Assembly (NCBI GenBank): GCA_025454395.1
Contig: JALOOM010000021.1
Coordinates: forward strand, 62,001-126,000
Reading direction: 5' to 3'
DNA length: 64,000 nucleotides
From: Elainella sp. Prado103
GTDB taxonomy: Bacteria > Cyanobacteriota > Cyanobacteriia > Elainellales > Elainellaceae
Shown here: positions 9,699 to 19,257 of the stretch, one piece after another
Position numbering within the stretch: position 1 is the first letter of the stretch
Layout: each line of letters begins with the position of its first letter
Notes under the pieces: generated by a model
The model's database searches: none
Told to the model about the DNA's origin: nothing
What the model saw: only the letters and a program-made list of their open reading frames with translations
Position numbers and translations under genes: made by a program

Positions 9699-10553
9699 TT
9701 AAATCGAAGGGGCGCGGAGGAGCCAAAAACCACTAAACGTCATCCCGGAATCATCAGGCTGGACAAGTAGAAAATGCAGTCCTCGAGCGGCTTGCTGTCG
9801 AGTTTGAAAGGTACGGGCAGCAGAAGCCACTTCCGGATCGGAAAAGGTTGTGAGGATCCAACGATCGATCAGGTTGGCTTCTAGAATCAAACCATCCGGA
9901 TCACCGGAAATGTAGTTGAGATAGGCTGGTTTAGCCTCCTGAAGCCAGCGAGCCAGCGGCATCGAGCGACGACCCGCCTCAATCACCACGCCCGGAATCG
10001 GTAAATCGGAAGGAAGCTTGAGTTCAAACGGTAACCAGTCAGACGGCATCTCCAAAATGGGGATCGATCGCGTTTGAAAGGCAGGGGCTAAATCAACGGC
10101 AGCAATAGCAGCAAACTGCCAGCGATCCCCCCAGAGGGTTTCAGGCAACGGCAACGGCGGCGGCTTTTCCAAATCGGTGGGCTGGTAAGGCTGGTGAGTG
10201 TAGCCCGGTAAGGTGGGATAAACGGTAGCACGGGCTTGCAGCCAGCGGTGTAAGGCTAAGGTGTGGCGCGTCGGTTCAATGGCAATCCGCAAAGGAGCAC
10301 AGGCAGTCTGCAATAGGGAAACACATTGCGGGCGAAACACCTGAATTCGATCGGGCAGAGCCTCGGATCGATCGGCTGCAATTTGCTGGAGTTGGGCTGT
10401 GATCCAATCGGGTTTGGCGACTGATTGAGCACAGAACTGGGCGGCGAGCAGATCACGGCTGGGATCAGAACTGCATACCAATAATTCCCATAGCGGGTTT
10501 CCAGCTTCATCCTGTAAGGGACGGCGGTAAAAATCAACCTGCCAAATGTTCAT
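9699..10553 (-). CDS. Tab2/Atab2 family RNA-binding protein (DUF1092)
   Basis: This 284-residue protein belongs to the Tab2/Atab2 family. In Chlamydomonas and Arabidopsis these proteins bind RNA and support translation of photosystem I (psaB) messages; the cyanobacterial role is less clear. The diagnostic start is MNIWQVDFYRRPL followed by GNPLWELLVC. The family C-terminus LHFLLVQPDDSGMTFSGFWLL is also present. The ATG at 10553 is chosen over a longer frame because the family motif starts there and AGGA precedes it. Confidence 0.85.
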   Translation of the reverse strand: MNIWQVDFYRRPLQDEAGNPLWELLVCSSDPSRDLLAAQFCAQSVAKPDWITAQLQQIAADRSEALPDRIQVFRPQCVSLLQTACAPLRIAIEPTRHTLALHRWLQARATVYPTLPGYTHQPYQPTDLEKPPPLPLPETLWGDRWQFAAIAAVDLAPAFQTRSIPILEMPSDWLPFELKLPSDLPIPGVVIEAGRRSMPLARWLQEAKPAYLNYISGDPDGLILEANLIDRWILTTFSDPEVASAARTFQTRQQAARGLHFLLVQPDDSGMTFSGFWLLRAPSI

Positions 10554-10747
10554 TCCTGAGAAAACTCCTGCCGATCGCCAGTCTAGTGCCAGTCTAGTGA
10601 AGATGAGATTAAGGGAAGTCGCCAACTCTTCCAGTGTATGGCGTTTCTAGTCCTGCACAATCAGCCAAATCAGTCTGTTATCTGGCTCGATTATCTGGCT
10701 CGATCGCACCCACCGCTCCTAAAAACCAATTTTTTTTGAGCAGGCAC

Positions 10748-10780
10748 TTGTCAAACCCCATTTTTTTTAGCTACTATAAG
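10748..10780 (+). promoter_or_regulatory. Probable promoter of tRNA-Asn
   Basis: TTGTCA at 10748 and TACTAT at 10772 are spaced by 18 bp, with TATAAG overlapping the second. Transcription would start just before the tRNA at 10789. A T8 run lies in the spacer. Confidence 0.5.
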
Positions 10781-10788
10781 AACCGCGT

Positions 10789-10860
10789 TCCTCAGTAGCT
10801 CAGTGGTAGAGCGGTCGGCTGTTAACCGATTGGTCGCTGGTTCGAATCCAGCCTGGGGAG
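10789..10860 (+). tRNA. trnN-GUU: tRNA-Asn (anticodon GTT)
   Basis: This 72-nt tRNA folds into a full cloverleaf. The acceptor stem TCCTCAG pairs with CTGGGGA (one G-U pair) and the discriminator base is G. The D arm contains AGCTCAGTGGTAGAGC. The anticodon loop CTGTTAA places GTT as the anticodon. The T arm is CTGGTTCGAATCCAG. The 3' CCA is not encoded. Confidence 0.97.
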
Positions 10861-11283
10861 TTTAGATAGTTCTCAATTAAGTTGACTTTGGATTGCCTCT
10901 GCCAGCCGTAGCAGGTAAGTAAGCCTGCGGGTAGCAGCGGTTCTAAGTAATGGTAATCCTTCACTACGATCTATACGATCTAGCAGTGATCTAACAGTCC
11001 AAGAATCTAACAGTCCAAGAATCTAACAGTCCAAGAATCTAACAGTCCAAGAATCTAACAGTCCAAGAATCTAACAGAACAGTCCAAGAATCTAACAGCA
11101 CGAGCTAACAAACTGTGTGGCCGGGTACAGCCACGCTCTTATATCTCCCGTAGGCTATCCTTACAGGATCAAATCGGTTTATGATCCTAGACTGGATTTG
11201 ACCATAGCAGCTTACCGAAGCAGCTTACCGATATAGTACTCAGATAGTACCCAATAGTACCCAGATAATACCCAGGCGATCGT
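10861..11283. other. Gene-free leader of the malic enzyme gene
   Basis: No gene is seen. The region holds a 16-bp tandem array (10990-11100) and, near 11230-11278, a decayed repeat built on agtaccca. It must contain the malic enzyme promoter. Confidence 0.55.
10990..11100. repeat. 16-bp tandem repeat, about six copies
   Basis: The unit tctaacagtccaagaa repeats perfectly from 10990 at 16-bp steps to about 11070. It is followed by a variant with a 5-bp insertion (tctaacagaacag) and a final partial copy. There are no spacers. Confidence 0.92.
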
Positions 11284-12675
11284 ATGACCAATCTGACCCC
11301 CAACCCCAGCTATAGCCTCACTATTCGCTTGCAGTTACCCCATCAAGCAGGGATGCTGGCAACCGTAACGCAGGCGATCGCTTCAGCAGGCGGTAGCATT
11401 GGGCAGATTGATCTGATCGAACAATCCCATAAAACGCTAACTCGCGATATTACCGTCGATGCCTCCAGCAGCGATCACGCCGAAGCAATCGTTTCTGCCG
11501 TTAAGGGGCTCAACGAAATTAAAGTCATTGATGTTTACGATCGCACCTTCAACCTGCATCGTGGCGGCAAAATTAGCGTTCACAGCAAGATTGCCCTCAA
11601 AAGCCAAGATCAACTGGCGATGGCCTATACACCGGGCGTGGGTCGGGTTTGTATGGCAATTGCCAATGATCCAGCTCAGGTTTATAACCTGACCATCAAA
11701 AGCAACACTGTGGCGATCGTGACGGATGGCAGCGCAGTGTTGGGGCTCGGTAACCTGGGCCCCCTGGGAGCCATGCCCGTGATGGAAGGAAAAGCCATGC
11801 TCTTCAAGGAGTTTGCGGGTATTGATGCCTTTCCGATCTGCCTGAACACCCAGGATACCGATGAGATTGTCGAAACCGTCAAGCGGATTGCTCCGGTGTT
11901 TGGTGGAGTGAATTTAGAAGACATTAGCGCCCCTCGCTGCTTTGAAATTGAAGCCCGGTTGCAAAAAGAATTAGATATTCCCATTTTTCACGATGACCAA
12001 CATGGGACAGCGATCGTTTCCTTGGCAGCCCTGATCAACGCCCTCAAGCTAGTCAACAAGTCCATGGCTCAAATCCGCTTGGTGATCAACGGGGCGGGGG
12101 CGGCCGGGTTGGCAATGGCTCGCCTCTTCCGTAAAGCCGGAGTTGAGCATATTATCCTCTGCGATTCACGCGGCATTCTATCGACTGAGCGCACCGATCT
12201 CAACGATCAAAAATTGGCCTTTGCTGTCCCTGAAACGGGTTCCCTGGCTGATGCCATGGTGGGAGCAGATGTGTTTATGGGGGTGAGTGCGCCAGGAGTG
12301 GTTACCCCTGCAATGGTCAAAGCAATGGCCACTGCTCCGATCGTCTTTGCCATGGCCAATCCGATCCCAGAAATTCAGCCAGAAGCGGTCTGTGATTTGG
12401 TGGCAGTGATGGCCACCGGACGCAGCGATTATCCAAACCAAATCAATAATGTGCTGGCTTTTCCTGGCATTTTTCGAGGGGCTCTCGATTGTCGGGCCCA
12501 AACCATGACCACCTCAATGTTTTTAGAGGCGGCCGCAGCGATCGCTTCGTTGATCAAGCCCTCTGATCTGAATAAGGAACACATCATTCCATCCGTATTT
12601 GATGAACGAGTTGCCCCAACGGTGGCATCCGCAGTTCAGCGGGCAGCTCGCGCCGAAGGGATCGCCGGAAATTAA
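11284..12675 (+). CDS. NAD(P)-dependent malic enzyme with N-terminal ACT domain
   Basis: This enzyme oxidatively decarboxylates malate to pyruvate and CO2, feeding carbon back from C4 acids. Residues ~9-85 form an ACT domain (LTIRLQLPHQAGMLATVTQA), likely an amino-acid-responsive regulatory module. The catalytic part has the malic N-terminal motif AYTPGVGRVCMAI. The Rossmann fingerprint GAGAAGLAMARL and FAMANPIPEI follow. At 463 residues it is the short bacterial type, and the ACT-malic fusion is common in cyanobacteria. The cofactor preference cannot be read with confidence. Confidence 0.92.
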   Translation: MTNLTPNPSYSLTIRLQLPHQAGMLATVTQAIASAGGSIGQIDLIEQSHKTLTRDITVDASSSDHAEAIVSAVKGLNEIKVIDVYDRTFNLHRGGKISVHSKIALKSQDQLAMAYTPGVGRVCMAIANDPAQVYNLTIKSNTVAIVTDGSAVLGLGNLGPLGAMPVMEGKAMLFKEFAGIDAFPICLNTQDTDEIVETVKRIAPVFGGVNLEDISAPRCFEIEARLQKELDIPIFHDDQHGTAIVSLAALINALKLVNKSMAQIRLVINGAGAAGLAMARLFRKAGVEHIILCDSRGILSTERTDLNDQKLAFAVPETGSLADAMVGADVFMGVSAPGVVTPAMVKAMATAPIVFAMANPIPEIQPEAVCDLVAVMATGRSDYPNQINNVLAFPGIFRGALDCRAQTMTTSMFLEAAAAIASLIKPSDLNKEHIIPSVFDERVAPTVASAVQRAARAEGIAGN

Positions 12676-12849
12676 GAATCCGGAAATTCAGGGCTGAAAA
12701 CTCAGAGACAGAAAAGCCTGGCAGCACGAAAAAACGGTTCTCTCACACCCTGAATCCTATCGAACGATCCGCATACGATAACTCCTTGGGCAGAGGACAG
12801 TCGATCGCCTTTTCATCACAATGAAGTCAGGTGATTTCAATATATTGCG

Positions 12850-13038
12850 ATGAAAATTTTACGAATCCTGCTAGCAATTTTGGTGCCGCCGCTAGGCGTT
12901 TTTCTGACCTTTGGACTAGGCTCTACGTTTTTAATCAATGTTCTACTGACTCTGCTAGGCTGGCTACCGGGCAGCATTCACGCGGTTTGGGCTTTGGTGA
13001 AGCATGAGGAGCAACTTAACCGTACCAATCCCTATTAA
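12850..13038 (+). CDS. Pmp3/YqaE family small membrane protein
   Basis: This 62-residue peptide has two hydrophobic helices (ILRILLAILVPPLGVFLTFG and FLINVLLTLLGWLPGSIHAV). The family hallmark PPLGVFL and the LGWLPGSIHAVW turn place it in the UPF0057/Pmp3/YqaE family. In yeast and plants such proteins modulate membrane potential under salt or cold stress; the bacterial role is poorly defined. It is a single gene ~175 bp downstream of malic enzyme. Confidence 0.92.
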   Translation: MKILRILLAILVPPLGVFLTFGLGSTFLINVLLTLLGWLPGSIHAVWALVKHEEQLNRTNPY

Positions 13039-13246
13039 GGCAGCATTGAGTGGGCTCTGGGTTGAGTTGGCATAACCTGTGAGTCCTTTCGATGAAGAGG
13101 CTCATCCACCACCTGAGTGACTTTGCCGCCGTTGCTATCAGCGCTACGGCTTTGCTACCAGCGCTACGGTATTAAACCCATGAGCCCAACTTATCATCTG
13201 GCAATCATTTGCCAATGGCAATCATTTTCCGATCCTGGTGCTGGTT

Positions 13247-15289
13247 TTACCCACCCGCCGAACTGGCTGGTTCAGTCTGGTTAAAAATATCTTGCTCTGG
13301 CAAGATCGTTCCTTTGACAGGGTGAGTTCCTGGCATGATCTCAAAGTCAGGCGTGAACTGGACTAGGAGGCTCTGGAGTTGCTTGAGGACGGTAGGATTG
13401 CCCTCTAGTTTTGCCTGGCCTGAGCTAATCAAAGCCTGGAATGTGATTCCTCCTCCCATGACAGATTCCAGGTTGCTGCGGTTAACCGTCAGGGTGAGAT
13501 CGGGCTGAGTTGCCTGGACTCCTTTAATATTGGTGAGAGTGGAATTGCTCATTTCCACCACAAATTGCTCGCCATTGTCCGGTGTGTATAGGTTGATAGT
13601 GAATTTCATTCCTGCCGCTTTCTGGCTATCGACCCGGATACCGATGAAGTCGAGCAAGAGTTCGGTAGACATCGCCCGAACCGTGTCTGGGCCGATCGAC
13701 TGAGCAGTAATACCATTGGGGAAGCCATTCCTTAGCTCATAGGCAGCGGCAAGAAAGCTGTTACGAACACTGGGGCTTTCTTTCTGATAGCCAATTTGCT
13801 CAAACACATCTGCCAGGAGATCTTTGGCTGCCTGATAATGGGGTTGGGCATAGACGAGCTTGTTCAAAATCTCCATTGCTTCGCGGTATTTACCCTGATT
13901 GTGCCATTCCTGTCCTTTTGCCATAATCTTTTCAGCACCTCCCATCATCTCGACATACAGGGGAGCAGATTCGCTGGGCGAAAGGGGCATGAGGGTGGCT
14001 GGATTGGCATCCCAATAACCCAAGTAGCGATTAATGACTGCCCGGCTATTATGTTCCTCCGAGCCGTGGTAGCTGTGAGCGGCCCACTGTTGTTGCAAAC
14101 TCTCAGGCAGCTTGTAAACATTGTGGATCTCGTTGATCGTTACGCCTTGATTGGCTTGGTGTAGCACCTCGTTATTGAGATGGGCATAGGCATCGCGCTG
14201 AACCCGCATCACCTCCTGAACCCGGTCATTTCCCCACCGCGGCCAGCTATGGGAGGCAAACATCACCTCTGCCTCCTGCCCGAACAGATAGAGGGCTTCG
14301 TTAATTTTTTTCGACCACTCCAGCGCATCTCGGACTAACGCGCCCCGGAGAGTATAAATGTTATGAATCGTACCGCAAATGTTTTCTGCGGCCCAGAATG
14401 CTTTCAGAGCAGGGAAATAGGTGTTCATTTCAGCAGGAGCTTCAGTGCCTGGAGTATTCTGAAACACCATGTGCATTCCGTCGATCGTTAATTCCTCAAG
14501 ATTCTGCTCAATATAACGGGTCGGTTCGATCAAGCCAACTCGACCGGCAGCCGTGTTTTTGCCGATCGACTGATCCACATGACCAAATGGACTGCGCGGC
14601 AACAGTAACCCATACTGAAAGAAGGCTCGGCGAGTCATGGCATTACCTGAATACACATTCTCTGCAATGGCATGTTCCATGAACCCAACCGGGGCAATGA
14701 TCTGCACCCGTCCGCTCTTTACATCTGCCTCATCCACTACACCGCGCACCCCACCGTAATGATCGACATGGGAATGGGAATACACCACAGCGATCACAGG
14801 GCGTTGACCCAGTTGCTCATTCACCAGATCCAAGGCAGCTTTAGCCGTTTCCTTGCAAGTCAGGACATCGAACAGGATCCAACCTGTATCACCCTTAACG
14901 ATCGTCATGTTAGCCAGGTCAAAACCACGCACCTGATAGATCCGGTCTGGGACAACCTCATACAGCCCATAAGCCATGTTGAGAATGGCTTGCCGCTGTA
15001 AGGAGGGGTGAATGCTATCGAAAACACTATCGAAACCCCGCAGTAAAAACTCGTAGCAGCCCATATCCCAGGCGACATTACCTGCCTCCGCCATGATTTG
15101 TTTGTAGGGTGGAGCGGCAATAAATCCTTTCTGGGCTTCTTCCAAATCGCGTTTATCCTCGAACGGCAGACTCCTGCGTAAATCATTTTGTAAATCGATC
15201 GTGAATGGGGATGGCATTTTACCCTTTACATCAAAATGCTTGTCCTCCAAGGCTTTAGAAGCTGAATCGATCGATTTTTCAATATCCAT
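13247..15289 (-). CDS. Alkyl sulfatase, SdsA1/BDS1-type metallo-beta-lactamase fold
   Basis: This 680-residue enzyme resembles SdsA1, the zinc alkylsulfatase that hydrolyses alkyl sulfate surfactants. The N-terminal MBL domain carries the metal motif HSHVDH followed by YGG, and later FASHSWPRWGND supplies further ligands. A helical dimerisation domain follows (MIMAKGQEWHNQGKYREAMEI region). The C-terminal ~130 residues form an SCP2-like lipid-binding domain (MSTELLLDFIGIRVD). The ATG at 15289 is preferred over one 24 bp upstream because GGAG lies about 8 bp before it. No signal peptide is visible, unlike the secreted Pseudomonas enzyme, so it may act in the cytosol. Confidence 0.88.
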   Translation of the reverse strand: MDIEKSIDSASKALEDKHFDVKGKMPSPFTIDLQNDLRRSLPFEDKRDLEEAQKGFIAAPPYKQIMAEAGNVAWDMGCYEFLLRGFDSVFDSIHPSLQRQAILNMAYGLYEVVPDRIYQVRGFDLANMTIVKGDTGWILFDVLTCKETAKAALDLVNEQLGQRPVIAVVYSHSHVDHYGGVRGVVDEADVKSGRVQIIAPVGFMEHAIAENVYSGNAMTRRAFFQYGLLLPRSPFGHVDQSIGKNTAAGRVGLIEPTRYIEQNLEELTIDGMHMVFQNTPGTEAPAEMNTYFPALKAFWAAENICGTIHNIYTLRGALVRDALEWSKKINEALYLFGQEAEVMFASHSWPRWGNDRVQEVMRVQRDAYAHLNNEVLHQANQGVTINEIHNVYKLPESLQQQWAAHSYHGSEEHNSRAVINRYLGYWDANPATLMPLSPSESAPLYVEMMGGAEKIMAKGQEWHNQGKYREAMEILNKLVYAQPHYQAAKDLLADVFEQIGYQKESPSVRNSFLAAAYELRNGFPNGITAQSIGPDTVRAMSTELLLDFIGIRVDSQKAAGMKFTINLYTPDNGEQFVVEMSNSTLTNIKGVQATQPDLTLTVNRSNLESVMGGGITFQALISSGQAKLEGNPTVLKQLQSLLVQFTPDFEIMPGTHPVKGTILPEQDIFNQTEPASSAGG

Positions 15290-15671
15290 TGGGTTTTCTC
15301 CAAGATGGGGCAAGGAAACACAGAATAGAAACCAAAAATCAAGTTCTGGAATGACTTTTAATTTAGTCTGATTATTTATAGGGGAGATTAAACTAAGCGG
15401 TCATTGCAATAAAAATTATTTAACACTGGATATTCTCGTATTGACATGTTCTTGTAAAACTGCGCCACCAGCGTCATCTGATCTACTCCATCACCCACTC
15501 CCATCGATCGCAAATGTGTATTTTTGCAATATCACTCATTTTTTCTTCATATCTATTTTGGTTTTTTATATCTCTGGTAAATTCCAGATGTTTCCACTGG
15601 CACCGACATCTTGAACCGAATACAGTACTTTATGGATCGTGTTTTCTTACCGTGTTTCAGGGTTGCTTGGC
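15290..15671. other. AT-rich divergent promoter region
   Basis: This region lies between the alkylsulfatase (minus) and the small secreted protein (plus). It is AT-rich, with several poly-A/T tracts. A TTGACA at 15453 is a possible -35 element. No gene is seen. Confidence 0.4.
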
Positions 15672-16073
15672 ATGAAAAAACGGCTAGGCTTGGGAATATT
15701 TTTTCTGTTAGGAATTTTGTGGTCACCGGCCGTGGCGACCCACGGCATCGATCGGTTCTCTAATTGTGCCTTCCGGCTGCCTCACACGCTAGATGAACTA
15801 CTGGCCATTCACCATCAGCTCCATCCATGGCAAAATGCTCATCTGAACAGCCAGAACCAGGCTGCCTATTACATTACAGGGGTGAATCACTGTACAAACC
15901 GTCTAGAAACGCTAAAAGTAGAAACGATCGAGATTCATCCAGCTAGCCTGACGAGCCCCCCTACTTTAGAAGTGACTGGAGAAGTGACTGGAGAAGTGAC
16001 TGGTTCGATCGAACAGCCAGACGGTAGAATGCCCCAGCGGCAAATCAGGATTACCCGCCCCGTCCTACCATGA
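15672..16073 (+). CDS. Small secreted protein of unknown function
   Basis: The predicted 133-residue precursor has a clear signal peptide (MKKRLGLGIFFLLGILWSPAVA). The mature part has two Cys residues (SNCAF and NHCTN) that may form a disulfide. A three-copy VTGE repeat (encoded by gaagtgactgga units at 15970-16005) follows. The ATG at 15672 is preferred over the upstream start because it begins the signal peptide. Its last 23 bp overlap the 3' end of the convergent phosphate transporter gene. I do not recognise the family. Confidence 0.6.
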   Translation: MKKRLGLGIFFLLGILWSPAVATHGIDRFSNCAFRLPHTLDELLAIHHQLHPWQNAHLNSQNQAAYYITGVNHCTNRLETLKVETIEIHPASLTSPPTLEVTGEVTGEVTGSIEQPDGRMPQRQIRITRPVLP

Positions 16074-17820
16074 GCCAGGAGAAGAGGGCAAACAATAAGC
16101 CACCTAGAGCCATACAACAAGGCAAGGTTAGGATCCAAGCTAAGGCAATTTGCCGGATGGTGTTGAGCTGAACCCCAGACTGATTGGCCACCATTGTGCC
16201 GGTCACGCCTGAGGCGAGGACATGGGTGGTACTGACTGGCAAACCGTACCGATCGGCTAAGACGATCGTGCCCATTGCAACCAACTCAGCAACACCACCT
16301 TGGGCATAGGTGAGGTGGGTTTTACCGATTTTTTCTCCTACGGTAGTGACAATGCGTTGCCAGCCAATCAAAGTGCCGCAACCGAGGGCGAGCGCAACTG
16401 CCACTTTGACCCAAACCGGAATGAATTGAGTTAGATGATCGATAGTTTGACGATAGGTTTGCACCATTGGCAGATCCAGCGGAGCCGGTAATTCGTGTAT
16501 TTGGATCAATTTATTGAGTGAACCCGAAATCAGATAAAGCTGGGTACGCAGAGTTTGTTGCTGGGCAGGCGATCGAGGGATTACACTAAGCTGATCAATC
16601 AGATCCTGCTGGAGCACTGCAATAGCGGCAAAAGTGGTGGGAGTCAGCGACTGATGGGCTTTTAGAAAGCGAGTCAGTTCGATCTGAGCCCAAGTTGAAT
16701 CAGACTTAATCGCTGTATTAATCCCTGCTTCAGGGGTCACTTCGATCGCTATGACTGAGGCACCTACTATCTTAGAAGTTGATTCTGGTAGATGATCGCT
16801 AGACTGATGATCGCTGAATTGATGATCGCTAGACTGATGATCGCTAGACTGATGATCGCTAGACTGATGATCGCTAGACTGATGATAATTCGTATTCAAA
16901 GTATTCTCATAGGGAAACTTCCTTTGATATGTTTCATCTATGAAATCGATTATTTTACTATTGTCTTCCAAGTGGATGATCTCAGAATAGATCGGAGGAA
17001 TCACTCGCTCAAATACAGGAATGAAGACCGCTGTTTGCGATTGTAGTTGTGCGATCGTATCAGGTGTCACCTGGGGATTGATCGCATATAAGCCAGGTAA
17101 GATTCCAACCAAAATGAGCACAATCAGCCCCATCCCTTTCTGTCCATCATTGGAACCATGGGCAAAGCTGACTCCGGTACAGGTCAGGATTAACAACACT
17201 CGGATCCATAAGGGGGGAGATTCATCAGGTGGTGGCGGTTCATAAAGACCCGGTTGGGAGAGCAAGCGTTTCGTCAGCCAAAACAGCAACGTGGCCAACC
17301 CAAAACCGATGAGGGGAGAAGTCAGCAGGGCGATCAACACCTCTTGAGTTTTGCTCCAGTTAATCCCTTCTGCAAACCCTAAGCCAGCCGTCAACCCAGC
17401 ATAACTGAAGCCAACACCCAAAATTGCTCCAATCAGAGTGTGAGAACTAGAAGCAGGCAATCCTAAGTACCAAGTACCCAAATTCCACAAGATCGCCGAT
17501 AACAGTAAGGCAAATACCATGGCCCAGCCAGTACCGCTCCCTACAGTCAGGATCAGCTCATTGGGTAGCAAGGCCATGATACTGAAGGCAACCGTGCCAG
17601 TGGAGGTGAGCACACCGATCAGATTCCATAAGCCTGACCAGACCACTGCCCCGATCGGTTTAAGACTTTGGGTATAAATAACGGTGGCTACGGCATTGGC
17701 TGTGTCATGGAAACCATTGACGAATTCAAAGGTCAACGCCAGTAGCAGTGCCAAACCTAGCCAGGCCATCTGACCTAAATCGATCGATGAAGAAATAGGC
17801 CAATCGATTGGTAAAGTCAT
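16051..17820 (-). CDS. PiT-family phosphate transporter with repeat-containing central loop
   Basis: This is a low-affinity inorganic phosphate permease of the PiT family. Both family signatures are present: GFHDTANAVATVI near the N-terminus and FAHGSNDGQKGMG in the middle, with membrane helices on both sides. At 589 residues it is longer than simple bacterial PiT proteins. The central hydrophilic loop (about residues 255-450) contains a run of SSDHQ pentapeptides at ~310-343 encoded by a perfect 15-bp tandem array. The ATG at 17820 is preferred to a TTG 33 bp upstream. Its 3' end overlaps the convergent secreted-protein gene. Confidence 0.9.
   Translation of the reverse strand: MTLPIDWPISSSIDLGQMAWLGLALLLALTFEFVNGFHDTANAVATVIYTQSLKPIGAVVWSGLWNLIGVLTSTGTVAFSIMALLPNELILTVGSGTGWAMVFALLLSAILWNLGTWYLGLPASSSHTLIGAILGVGFSYAGLTAGLGFAEGINWSKTQEVLIALLTSPLIGFGLATLLFWLTKRLLSQPGLYEPPPPDESPPLWIRVLLILTCTGVSFAHGSNDGQKGMGLIVLILVGILPGLYAINPQVTPDTIAQLQSQTAVFIPVFERVIPPIYSEIIHLEDNSKIIDFIDETYQRKFPYENTLNTNYHQSSDHQSSDHQSSDHQSSDHQFSDHQSSDHLPESTSKIVGASVIAIEVTPEAGINTAIKSDSTWAQIELTRFLKAHQSLTPTTFAAIAVLQQDLIDQLSVIPRSPAQQQTLRTQLYLISGSLNKLIQIHELPAPLDLPMVQTYRQTIDHLTQFIPVWVKVAVALALGCGTLIGWQRIVTTVGEKIGKTHLTYAQGGVAELVAMGTIVLADRYGLPVSTTHVLASGVTGTMVANQSGVQLNTIRQIALAWILTLPCCMALGGLLFALFSWLMVGRGG
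16791..16886. repeat. 15-bp in-frame tandem repeat inside the PiT gene
   Basis: The unit gatgatcgctagact recurs at 16791, 16806 (variant ending gaatt), 16821, 16836, 16851 and 16866, with a partial copy at 16881. The 15-bp period keeps the frame and encodes SSDHQ repeats in the transporter loop. Confidence 0.93.
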
Positions 17821-18046
17821 CAAAAGCGATAGGTTAAGCTGTAAATCAGTCAAAACATGAGTCAGGCAACAATTTCGTCAATAATTCAGCGAATGAACCA
17901 GTCAATAATTTAGCGAATAGTTCAGTCAATCCATTATTCAACCAGACGGTCAGCGAATCAGTTAATCAACTAGCTAATTGAACCGACATCAGTTCAGTGA
18001 TTCTATCAATTGAGCCAGCGATCGAACATCCCTCTAGCGACCAGAT

Positions 18047-19177
18047 TCAAGGCATCTGGCTTTTATAAAAGGGCCGTTTGACAACCGTAGCCGGATAAGC
18101 CTTACCCCGAATTTCAACCGCTAGAGATTGACCTGGCTTAGCGTAGGTTGTCGGCACATAGGCTAGGGCGATCGGATACCCCAGAGTAGGCGAGAGGGTG
18201 CCACTGGTGACGGTGCCAATTTTCGTCGCTGCATCGGAGCCAGAGAGTGCTGGAGATAAAATCGGATAGTCATGTCGGGCAATATTGCGACCACTTAACT
18301 GTAACCCTACCAAACGCCGCAACATACCAGTTTCTTTCTGTTGAGCCAACACCGATCGGCCGACAAACTCTTCTACTCGATCGAGATGCACCAACCAACC
18401 CAAACCCGCTTCCAAGGGAGTCGTGGTTTCATCAATATCTTGACCATACAATGCCATCGCCGCCTCCAACCGTAGCGTATCGCGACAACCCAAGCCGCAG
18501 GGCATCACACCCGCCTGTTGCAAAGCCTGCCAGAGTTGAATCCCCGTACCAGGAGGCAGCATCACCTCAAAGCCATCTTCGCCGGTGTAGCCTGTTCTGG
18601 CCAAAAAGCTGGCTTCGCCAAAGATAGGAGCCATCAGATGGCCAAAACGGGGCACCAGCGAGAGATCAGACTCAACAAAGGGTTGCAGCCGTTGGAGAGC
18701 TTGTGGTCCCTGCACCGCTAATAAGACCAACTCAGTCGAGAGATCTTCCAAGGTAATTGATGGATCGAGCCGATCGAGCAACCAGGCTTTATCTTTCGCT
18801 GTTGTGGCTGCATTGACGATCGCCATCACCTGCTGATGACCCGACTCATCCTCACCTTGATAGTAAAAAATTAAATCATCAATGATGCCACCCTGGGGAT
18901 TCAGTAACACCGTATATTGAGCTTGCTGGGGCTGTAAGCGGCTCAGGTCAGTCGGAACCAGTTGCTGCAAATGCTTTAAGACCTGAGCGCCCTGTAAGCG
19001 AAACTTGCCCATGTGGGAAATATCAAACATGCCCGCCTGCTGCCGCACGGACTGATGTTCTTGTGTGATCCCACCATATTGTACCGGCATTTCCCAGCCC
19101 GAAAAAGGCACCATGCGGCTTTGCAAAGTGCGATGAAGTTCAAAGAGGGGAGTTCGCAGCAAGGAAGGAAAAGCCAT
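18047..19177 (-). CDS. gcvT: Aminomethyltransferase (glycine cleavage T protein)
   Basis: GcvT is the T protein of the glycine cleavage system. It transfers the methylene group from the H-protein arm to tetrahydrofolate and releases ammonia, which matters in cyanobacterial photorespiration. At 376 residues it has the usual length, starting MAFPSLLRTPLFELHRTLQ. Conserved blocks are GMFDISHMGKFRL, GYTGEDGFEV and GLGCRDTLRLEA. The open frame extends 85 codons further upstream, but that segment is unlike the family. The other glycine cleavage genes are not in this window. Confidence 0.93.
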   Translation of the reverse strand: MAFPSLLRTPLFELHRTLQSRMVPFSGWEMPVQYGGITQEHQSVRQQAGMFDISHMGKFRLQGAQVLKHLQQLVPTDLSRLQPQQAQYTVLLNPQGGIIDDLIFYYQGEDESGHQQVMAIVNAATTAKDKAWLLDRLDPSITLEDLSTELVLLAVQGPQALQRLQPFVESDLSLVPRFGHLMAPIFGEASFLARTGYTGEDGFEVMLPPGTGIQLWQALQQAGVMPCGLGCRDTLRLEAAMALYGQDIDETTTPLEAGLGWLVHLDRVEEFVGRSVLAQQKETGMLRRLVGLQLSGRNIARHDYPILSPALSGSDAATKIGTVTSGTLSPTLGYPIALAYVPTTYAKPGQSLAVEIRGKAYPATVVKRPFYKSQMP

Positions 19178-19257
19178 TGTAAATCGTCGCCGAAGTAGAT
19201 AGAGCCATGAAAGACTATAGGAAAAGGCAGTGGATTCGCGAGCCTGCCGATGCAGCC

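Noticed and set aside
10990-11100. Regularly spaced repeats that could suggest a CRISPR array
   Set aside because: Units are 16 bp and abut each other without unique spacers; no cas genes are nearby.
16051-17820. PiT gene as two genes split by the repeat insert
   Set aside because: The frame is continuous through the repeats and both halves are needed for a complete PiT fold.
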